Below are positions 57,618 to 64,000 of a stretch of 64,000 bases of DNA, in pieces. The notes beneath the pieces are model-generated. The model did no database searches, had not been told where the DNA came from, and worked only from the letters and a program-made list of their open reading frames with translations. The stretch's first letter is position 1. Each line of letters starts with the position of its first letter. The DNA is taken from assembly GCA_039654915.1 (NCBI GenBank), contig CM077599.1, positions 65,710,501 through 65,774,500 of the forward strand, given 5' to 3'. This DNA comes from Aquilaria yunnanensis. Its lineage: Eukaryota; Streptophyta; Magnoliopsida; Malvales; Thymelaeaceae. The position numbers were made by a program, and so were the translations under genes.

Positions 57618-59003
57618 AGCATTTTTCCACTGGGTTACTATTCATGAATTTTTACTATTCATACGCTTTTTTACTATTCACCTATCACTATTCACCAACT
57701 TACTGTTCATACGCATATTCACTGTACATACGCGGTTTACTGTTCATTAATATTAAAATATATATATTAAATAATTATTTTTTATATAGGTAAAAATCAT
57801 CACTTGGCGGCCCTTCACGAGAAAAAAAATCATATCTGGAGCTGTAGGAATCAGAACTGATTGATTCCAAATTCATCTGAAAGAAAACACATAAATCTTT
57901 AACTCTGCTTCATTTTGCAAGCTAGTTTGATCGTTTTCATTGCCAAAATCTGATTATAGATATGACCTTTCATTATTTCATGTGCAGAAGAGCAGTTTCG
58001 ATAGAAAAATCATAACTTGAGTTACATATATCTGATTTGAATGAGCAAGCTATCGATTCGAAGCTAAAGAGGAGATCTAAAACTTCTATGCTTTAAGGAA
58101 AAGTTGATCTAATGTCTACGATGACCAAAAAATTAAAAGAAGTTGCAGCTTGCCATTGTTGATTTGTATTTACCTACATTTTACCATTTTATTTTTACCA
58201 TTTCACCCACCCCAAAACTCTATAAATAGGCACCTTGGGAGGAGGGTGAAGTTGCCATTTTCTTAGGCCTCCTTTATGTTCTTGTATTTTCTTTAGCTTT
58301 TCTTCTTTGTTCTTGTTCTTGTTTTCAATACCGAAGCTCTGTCCAAGTGTTTTCTCGTTCTTGTTCTTTCTTTTGATCTTTCAATCCATGTTTATTTCAT
58401 CTTTCTACATGTTGTCTACTTTTATCATGGCTAACTAATCTTCTTTTTGCTAAGGTGAAAAGGTGAAGCTTTTGGTATAAAGGTTATGATTGATTCGAAT
58501 AGATTGCAACGTTAATGGTATTTTCTTCTTTAATCTATTTAACTTCCATCCTTGTTAAGTAGGATTTTTGATTCATCATAGTCAATCATTGGCACAAAAG
58601 CTACTTGATTCCCTCTGTAGAACATGGCTCTGCCAGCTATATTGGAATCTTGAGTTATTGTCGACAAAAGGTTGGCATGATGGATACTTGAACCCATTAG
58701 CAAGTGTTGGCATTTTAAAATCAATGAATGTTAATACTAACTAAATACCCCGATTGGGACCTCCATTATGTGTGGATCTCAATTGAGTGGTAAGATGGGC
58801 TAAAATTAATCATAACCGATATATTAAAAGTGGATCCCCTAACCTTAGCTATTTCTTTGAATTTTAATTTTTAATCAACACCTGTTCACACCTTCCATCA
58901 AACTTTCTTTATTAAAAATTCAACTTGTATTTCTTAATTCACTTCCCTGTGGTTTGACACTCGGACTCCCAAGATTTTATTACTTGCGACAACCTACACT
59001 TGG
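57618..59003 (+). mobile_element. Candidate Gypsy-type (Athila-like) LTR nested in the LARD interior
   Basis: The right part contains CCTGTGGTTTGACACTCGG, ACTCCCAAGATTTTATTACT, TGCGACAACC and ACACTTGGGTTACA (58950-59003), resembling the R/U5 region of Athila-type LTRs. Upstream are repeated TTACTATTCA/CTGTTCATACGC words (57645-57750) and a promoter-like ACTCTATAAATAGGCACC at 58217-58234. The proposed ends TGAGCATTTTT...TTACA are tentative, and no target copy is found. It could be a solo LTR or a fragment. Confidence 0.4.
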
Positions 59004-60555
59004 GTTACAACTGCTAGAGTGTAGCAGTGAGCTAAGCACTATCTTAGTGGTGGTTTATGCATCCTTGGTGTACATATTTTATGAAAATGTAAAGTCCATG
59101 ATATAGCTATTAAAATGTAATAAATGAAAAGGAAGTTAGAGTTAGCTTAACTAACTAGTTGGATTAACTTCATTTTTTTGTGCCTCTTATTAGTATGAAT
59201 ATATGATAAGTTGCACTACATATGTGTAGCGCATATTTATCACATATGTGCATATACTTATAGGAGATAGTTGTATTGTATGTGTGCCATACATATCATG
59301 TTGTAAAAAAAATCAAATATATGTCCAGACATAGGTTGAAGGTTGATTTTCTTACACAAACAATCTGCCCTTGTTGTTGGAGTTCAAACAAACATGAGAT
59401 CGCTAAAGTCTTAAATGTAGGTTGTTACTTGAATTAGTCATATATGACTCAATGAAAACTTACATCCAAGTGGGAGTCACATAATCTAACTTGTGACAAC
59501 TTTAGCATAAAGGTCTTCTTGATCTAAACTACTTGTTTAAGATTAGGGTAAGGTGTTAGCCACACTACATTTGTATACCCACACATACACCCTAACCTAT
59601 GTGACCAAGTGAATTTCTCATATGTGAGAAGTTTGACACTTGCATGGTTTGTTAAGGACATATGTTCCTAGTGGGAGTCCATATGAAGTCACACAAACAA
59701 TGTTTGAGAGGGAGATAAACACCTCCTAAATAATGGCTATCAAACATTGTGTTTGTGTATACTAACATGCCATGACACTTGTTTATATCCTATATGTCTT
59801 TTGATTTGTCAAATTGACCATAGAAAGAAAATAAGTAAGTTTTTTTTTCTTACTTATGAGTGAGTTTGTTTCGCCATGCCTCTACTCACTATTGACTACT
59901 ATTTAGGGATTTAAAATCATAGTGTTACTTTGGTAAAGTTCCTATGGCTATGATAATGCAGCTAGATGTGTTTCTCATTGGGTAATCATTAGGTTTTAAG
60001 TTACTATGCAATGAGTACAATAGAAAAGACTTTATAGTGTGTTTGTAAGTTGTTACAAATCACACTCTGATTGCATGTGTTGTAAGTTAGAGAGTTGATA
60101 CATTGTCATCTATACTTTAATACGAGCTCTCATAAGTAGTATTTGATGCAATATTATAGTGTTACTTAATGTCCTACAAGATTTAAGTATGAAGTGACTT
60201 TAAAAATGGATGTATCCCGAGTTTGGTACATGATAGAGAGTTTATTAATAAAAAAAGACATGTTGTAACCAAACAATGTATCAACAGTCTTGAGACATAT
60301 AGGCATGCTTAATGATATATGTATCATTAATGAACCTTAATTTGTCCAAGGATCTTTGATTAGTTCAAGGGTTTTTGGTAAAGATAGCTCTCCTATGTAT
60401 GTTTAACCATTAAATAGTGAGCAAATTTATTGTCATGCCCAGGGTTACATGCCCAAACTTACATATATCAGTTTCTATTTTGTGATAGTGTGTTTCGATT
60501 GTTCCTTATCAATTATCTCTGTATTCCATCAAGTATATCTAGTACGAGTAAGAGT
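59004..60555 (+). other. 3' interior of LARD-like element, no gene seen
   Basis: Repeated short words such as CATATATGTG and TGACTCATGTGAG, and phrases like GTGGGAGTC (59470, 59660), but no open frame longer than about 60 codons. The purine-rich AGTACGAGTAAGAGT at 60541-60555 is the likely polypurine tract. Confidence 0.45.
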
Positions 60556-61573
60556 TGTTGGAATTTAGTTAGCAAGAGTGATTATTGAATTCCATAAGCG
60601 CACCAAGATATACTTGTTTTACTAGTATTTGATGTGGACACACTATATGTTGGTTTGTTACATTAACTAACATCACTATTTCTAATATTAACTAGAGGTA
60701 GTTGAGTGGTTAGGATGATGTGACACATGTGTGAACATATCATCACATTGGAACCAATAGGAAGTTAGCATGTGGTGATTGTGTAGCATGTATATGTACA
60801 CCTTATCACATAGGATAATTGCTTAATAACCATTTTATAACTACTTATATTATGAAGGAATATGACATTTAGATGAAAGGATATGTCTATCCCAACATAT
60901 ATGACCTTTGGGGAGTTAGTTATGCACAATAACTACCCTGGCTAGTGAAATAACATGACTTTTAGTAAAATGTTATGTTTTAGGCGAATTTAACAACATT
61001 TAGGAGATGTTATAGCTTTGATTTAAAGAGGCATAACTCTTAGAAGAGTTATGACTCTATGGCTGAACTAACACATCCCTTCTAAAGGTAGTTATTACCT
61101 TATTTCAAGGGAAGAAGCTATGGGTGGATAAGGACGCCTCTTGGCGAAGTAATACAATCTTTTATGAAGAGTTGTGACTCTTTTACGAAGGGTTATAATC
61201 CTCTATAAGTACCAATTCACCCCTATAAATAGAGGACAATAGAATTGGGCATAGTATGTTGCGAACACAACTTTTGGAGGCTCTGATTGTTCTATTTTAC
61301 CCTACACACTTTTTCTCACCATAAAGAGAATTTTGGTTGAGTATTAGGAGTGAACTAACATATTTAGTTACTTGAATTTCCAAGTTAATTAAATATCTGA
61401 TCTTGGGTGTTTCTAACAAGTCACGTCTTCCACAACATGCTCAAAGAGGCATTTTTCATCAAGGAGACTATCACTTGGTTCTTCAATGATAACCAAGCAT
61501 GCCTTAATTTTTACATTTATTCAATATTCTAGAAATGGAAATGTTCATTAGTTGTGAACTTAAATTTCCTTTG
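60556..61573 (+). repeat. 3' LTR of the LARD-like element
   Basis: Starts TGTTGGAATTTAGTTAGCAA and ends ACTTAAATTTCCTTTG, followed at once by the target copy GAAAT and LINE sequence. TATAAATA at 61224-61231 corresponds to that of the 5' LTR. It is 14 bases longer than the 5' LTR, partly from an extra ATTCTAGAAATGGAA-like piece near 61523-61545. Confidence 0.9.
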
Positions 61574-62340
61574 GAAATATCCTGTGGCTTAGTGTAAGGT
61601 CTATGTTCCTAAAAACCAGGGTGGCCTAGATATATTCAATTTAAGAGTTTGGAATAATGTTAGCCTTAGAAAAAAGTTGTGGTGGCTCCTTGTTGATAAG
61701 GAGAGCCTTTAGGTGAAATGGATGCATTCTTATTAACTTAGAGGTAATGACATCTAGTAGGTATGAGCTATAGATGATTTTTCTATATTCTACAATCATA
61801 TTCGCTTAAAGTTAGACATATCTTTGTTGATTTGATTCATGATGAAGAATGGGCTTGTGTTAAGGTGGTAGATTTATTATGAAGTTGGCTTATTTGCATG
61901 TGATATAGAATTATGACAATGTTACTTGGCATAAGATTCTCTGGAGCACAAGTAAAGTTCCTAGGCATTCTATGATTTGTTGATTTACATTTTTGGATAG
62001 TTTATCCACTGCTGATAGAATCTGTAAACTTGCTACTAGTCAAACAAGTTTGTGATTTCCCTGTTTGCAAGTTAATGAAACTAGAAATCACTTATTTTTT
62101 TTGTATACCTACTCAAAAACTGTTTGGGGAAGTCTTATGAACAAGTTAATGCTTAGGGATGCTCCTTATAAATGGACTTATTTCTGGTCTTTGGTTCGGT
62201 AGATTTATTTAAGGGAAAAGTTTAAAATCTTGTTTGAGGAAGACTTATGTAGTTGGTATGGTGTACTTTATTTGGAAAGAAAGAAACAGAAGATTCCACA
62301 AAAATGGGGCTCGCCAGCCCAAAGACTTAATTAGTTAATT
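61574..62340 (+). pseudogene. LINE ORF2 pseudogene, 3' part: post-RT and zf-RVT
   Basis: Resumes directly after the LTR with KVYVPKNQGGLDIFNLRVWN ('P...GGLGI.NL..WN' in related LINEs) and LRKKLWWLLVDKESL-stop-VKWMHSY, then zf-RVT: WHKILWSTSKVPRHSMICW, a stop in place of Trp, FTFLDSLSTADRICKL and NHLFFLYTYSKTVWG. The match to the LINE reading on the other side shows that the LTR element inserted into one LINE. Confidence 0.85.
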
Positions 62341-62982
62341 TTAGGTAGTGTTCGGTCAAGAATAGGTTTTAATATATCTGATATCTTCACATAGTTTGTA
62401 TTTCATCTGATTTTGATGTATAGCACAGGTGATAGGATTTATTTTTTGTTTTTCTTTTGGTTTAGGCTTTGTCATTTTTACAATATAGGCCCCTGATCTA
62501 ATTTTGTTAGTACAATTGGGCTTTTTTTGAGCAATGAAATGTGCACCATCCATGCTGTTAAAAAAAAACTAATTTTTATTTTTACATCTTTTTGTTTTGG
62601 AAAATTTTTATTTGAAAGTAAATATTATGTAGATGTAATAATTCATTTAAAATTAAATTTTCATAATGTTATTAAAGTTTTATGAATTTTTTTAGACATT
62701 AAAAAAGAAAAAAAAATAAGATTATAAAAATTGTATTTTAAATGGATTATTTCACGTACATAATATTAGTTTTCATATGAAATTGGTTACGGGTTAAAAA
62801 ATGTAAAAATAAAAATAAGTCATTTTAGATTAAGTTGACTTAAGTAAAATCAATTAGCTTGTCAAGAGCTAGGGTCCAATATGCAATGAATTATAAATGT
62901 CTGGGACCAATTTACAACAAAATGAAGGTTTTGCAATGGGAATTAAAAGTTTAGGACCATTGGTGCGATTTTCTACAAATTC

Positions 62983-63534
62983 AGTTAATGGCCTATTGAA
63001 ACTGAGGATATTCCCTCCTTAAAACATCAATTATTTGGGTTCTTTCAAATACGGTAGACAACAGCAGCAAGGGCGGCCTTGCACACTTTCCTTAACGGTT
63101 TTTTTTTTTTGCTTAACATGTAGTTTGCAACTAGTAAACCTTCTCTCTCCATCTGCATTGCCCTCTGTTCATTCTTAACCATTTCATTGTTTTAGAAAAT
63201 AACCACAACCAAACATACAGTTAAAGAAACAATGGTTCTGACTCTCTTTTTTTTATAAACACAAGTAACACCTATTCGGCCCAACGAGGCCCCATTTACA
63301 TCTCTTTATCCTGTATCAAATGTCCATCATTAACTAGCAACCATAATATGAAGTGGTGCTTTGGCATTGAGCACCCATTCCACACTACATCCTCCCATGG
63401 AACCTACTCACCAATCGGTCTCATAGACTCATAAATTTTTCCATTTTACAAGCCCACCAGAATTTTTTCATCCCTCTACACTTATTTACCAACCAGTTTT
63501 TACAGTTGAGGACACTAATCTAGAAGCAAGAAGT
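62983..63534. other. No recognised gene; comparatively GC-richer
   Basis: Contains ACAGCAGCAAGGGCGGCC near 63060, T-runs at 63102-63111 and 63247-63255, and a block at 63270-63520 that on the minus strand reads without long stops in pieces (KNWLVNKCRGMKKFWWACKM). I cannot assign it. It does not match other parts of the window and could be low-copy sequence or an unfamiliar repeat. Confidence 0.35.
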
Positions 63535-63755
63535 TGTTGACATAGGTTTCATTTGAAGAAAATGAAAAACGCATGAAGACTTTTTAGGGAAGGCTTAAAG
63601 GCTTACTTCATTCATTCCCTATTCCGGTTATGTACATGTGTTTTGATAAAGTTGAAGTATATCTACAACTAAAGAGATATTATCTACAAACTGGCATTTT
63701 ATTAGATATGAACTAATACATGTCATCTATACTTATTGGTTTAACATCTCCAATA
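63535..63755 (-). repeat. 3' LTR of the right-edge Copia element
   Basis: The minus strand starts TATTGGAGATGTTAAACC (usual form TGTTGGAGATG, one base changed) right after the purine tract and ends AACCTATGTCAACA. About 221 bases, a short Copia LTR. The 5' LTR is outside the window, so the target copy cannot be checked. Confidence 0.75.
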
Positions 63756-63931
63756 CTCCCTCTCAAGTTGGGCGCATTAAGGTTCACAATGCCTAACTTG
63801 GATAGCAATGTCTCAAGTTTGTCTCTACCCAAAGCTTTAGTGAATAAGTCGATGAGTTGCATTCTTGTCCATATTTTTCTTGGTATTATTTCTCCAGATT
63901 GAATGCACTTTTGAACAAAGTAGAAATCCAT
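63713..63931 (-). pseudogene. Copia RNase H C-terminus
   Basis: 72 codons open on the minus strand. The RNase H end is QLIDLFTKALGRDKLETLLS through NLRGSIG; the last residues read on into the LTR, as is common in Copia elements. The upstream stop TGA after PVFHE (normally Arg, CGA) breaks the polyprotein. Confidence 0.85.
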
Positions 63932-64000
63932 TTCGACGTGCTTAGTTCATTCATGAAAAACAGGATTCATGGCAATATGTAGCATTGCTTGATTGTTGTA

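Larger units (their letters stand above)
52871..61573 (+). mobile_element. LTR retrotransposon with two 1-kb LTRs and no recognisable gag-pol (LARD-like)
   Basis: Two LTRs (52871-53874, 60556-61573) in the same orientation flank 6.7 kb. The target copy GAAAT is exact at 52866-52870 and 61574-61578. Directly after the 5' LTR comes TTAGTATCAAAGCCC, a good match to the initiator tRNA-Met primer site, which shows the plus orientation. The tract before the 3' LTR (AGTACGAGTAAGAGT) is only moderately purine-rich. I found no protease, RT or integrase motif in the interior, so the element is non-autonomous or has had its interior replaced. The LTRs have diverged by many substitutions and small indels, so the insertion is not recent. 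Confidence 0.9.
50053..62568 (+). mobile_element. LINE, 5'-truncated in ORF1, split by an LTR retrotransposon
   Basis: Begins within the ORF1 zinc knuckle, runs through ORF2 endonuclease and RT to 52870, is interrupted by the LTR element at 52871-61573, and resumes with the post-RT and zf-RVT region to a 3' UTR ending GAGCAATGAAATGTGC...GTTAAAAAAAAA (62560-62568). The target copy is blurred: ACTTAT before the LINE and ACTAAT after the poly(A). The LINE parts total about 3.8 kb. Stops and frameshifts throughout. Confidence 0.9.
50031..62841. mobile_element. Second TIR element (MITE B), split by LINE in its left arm
   Basis: The left end AAGTCAACTTAACTTAAAA plus TGACTTAT (50031-50057) is inverted at 62815-62841 (ATAAGTCATTTTAGATT plus AAGTTGACTT). 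After the LINE poly(A), 62569 onward reads CTAATTTTTATTTTTACATC, which continues the left arm as mirrored by the right arm (TTTTTATTTTTACAT on the complement). So the LINE cut the left arm about 27 bases from its end. Without the LINE the element would be about 300 bases. The candidate target copy AAATCAA occurs on both sides but is not exactly abutting. Confidence 0.7.
49581..62974. mobile_element. Fold-back MITE, family A, second copy, split by 12.8 kb of nested insertions
   Basis: The left part 49581-50030 (GGGGTAAAAGGCACCATTTG, repeated TTTCATTGCAAATTGGTC) and the right part about 62842-62974 (GGTCCAATATGCAATGAATT, AGGACCATTGGTGCGATTTT) match the two ends of the intact copy at 16651-17182. 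The target copy ACAAATTC is exact at 49573-49580 and 62975-62982. The left arm has an extra tandem block of about 57 bases (TTTAA.CCGTTGCAAATTGG...) not in the first copy. Confidence 0.85.
63535..64000 (-). mobile_element. Copia retrotransposon, 3' end, continues past right edge
   Basis: On the minus strand from the right edge: AMLHIAMNPVFHE, HVEMDFYFVQKC, IIPRKIWTRMQLIDLFTKAL, GRDKLETLLSKLGIVNL and APNLRGSIG, the end of Copia RNase H (family: 'A.HIA.NPVFHERTKHIE.DCHFVR', 'DLFTK.L', 'LG...'). The purine tract TTGAGAGGGAG (63756-63766) follows and then the 3' LTR. One stop is visible (after PVFHE), so this copy is at least slightly damaged, but it is much better preserved than the other Copia remnant. 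Confidence 0.9.

Noticed and set aside
50031..62841. The inverted ends 12.8 kb apart could mark one giant DNA transposon carrying the LINE and LTR element as cargo.
   Set aside because: The left arm resumes after the LINE poly(A), and the LINE and LTR element have their own ends and flanking duplications. A 300-bp MITE later hit by a LINE explains everything.

Overview
The window looks like a piece of the nuclear genome of a flowering plant. It is AT-rich and holds no host gene I could identify with confidence. Almost everything recognisable is a decayed transposable element, and the families present (plant LINEs with a DUF4283/zinc-knuckle ORF1 and a zf-RVT/RNase H tail, Copia elements primed by initiator tRNA-Met, BED-finger hAT transposons, a CACTA end, fold-back MITEs, a small TRIM-like LTR element) are typical of angiosperm repeats. 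There are no rRNA or tRNA genes, CRISPR arrays or prokaryotic features. The species cannot be named from the sequence.

Layout. 1-6.2 kb: a minus-strand LINE running off the left edge, split in ORF1 by a solo LTR (4371-5774). 8.0-12.25 kb: a minus-strand Copia pol remnant fused directly to a minus-strand hAT transposase remnant. 13.35-16.04 kb: a TRIM-like LTR element with an hAT-like MITE in one LTR. 16.6-26 kb: a low-gene interval with four clear fold-back or TIR elements, several degenerate tandem arrays, a CACTA terminus and two stretches that look low-copy (18.5-19.05 and 23.4-24.0 kb). 27.7-30.2 kb: a plus-strand LINE whose 3' end and following flank recur at 36.8-37.8 kb. Between these lie a second solo LTR (30801-32220) and a full-length but broken hAT (32326-36629, perfect 8-bp target duplication). 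37.8-40.3 kb: GGGTC-rich TIR-type elements, a degenerate satellite and a SINE-like box B. 40.5-45.2 kb: a LINE fragment split by a second hAT of the same subfamily, itself split by a third solo LTR of the same family. 45.2-49.6 kb: nothing codable, with small duplications.

49.57-62.98 kb is the most structured part. It is a nested stack: a fold-back MITE (flanking repeat ACAAATTC) contains a second TIR element, which contains a 5'-truncated LINE, which contains a 1-kb-LTR retrotransposon (flanking repeat GAAAT), which may contain a Gypsy-type LTR. The window ends inside another minus-strand Copia element, with its 3' LTR, polypurine tract and the end of RNase H visible.

No element here appears able to move itself: each transposase or reverse transcriptase carries stops, frameshifts or truncation. 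The value of the window is as a dated insertion record. The order of events can be read from target-site duplications and from reading frames that join up when an insertion is removed. I found no new gene system. The best leads are the nesting series, the three solo LTRs, the paired hAT copies and a few unassigned low-copy stretches.
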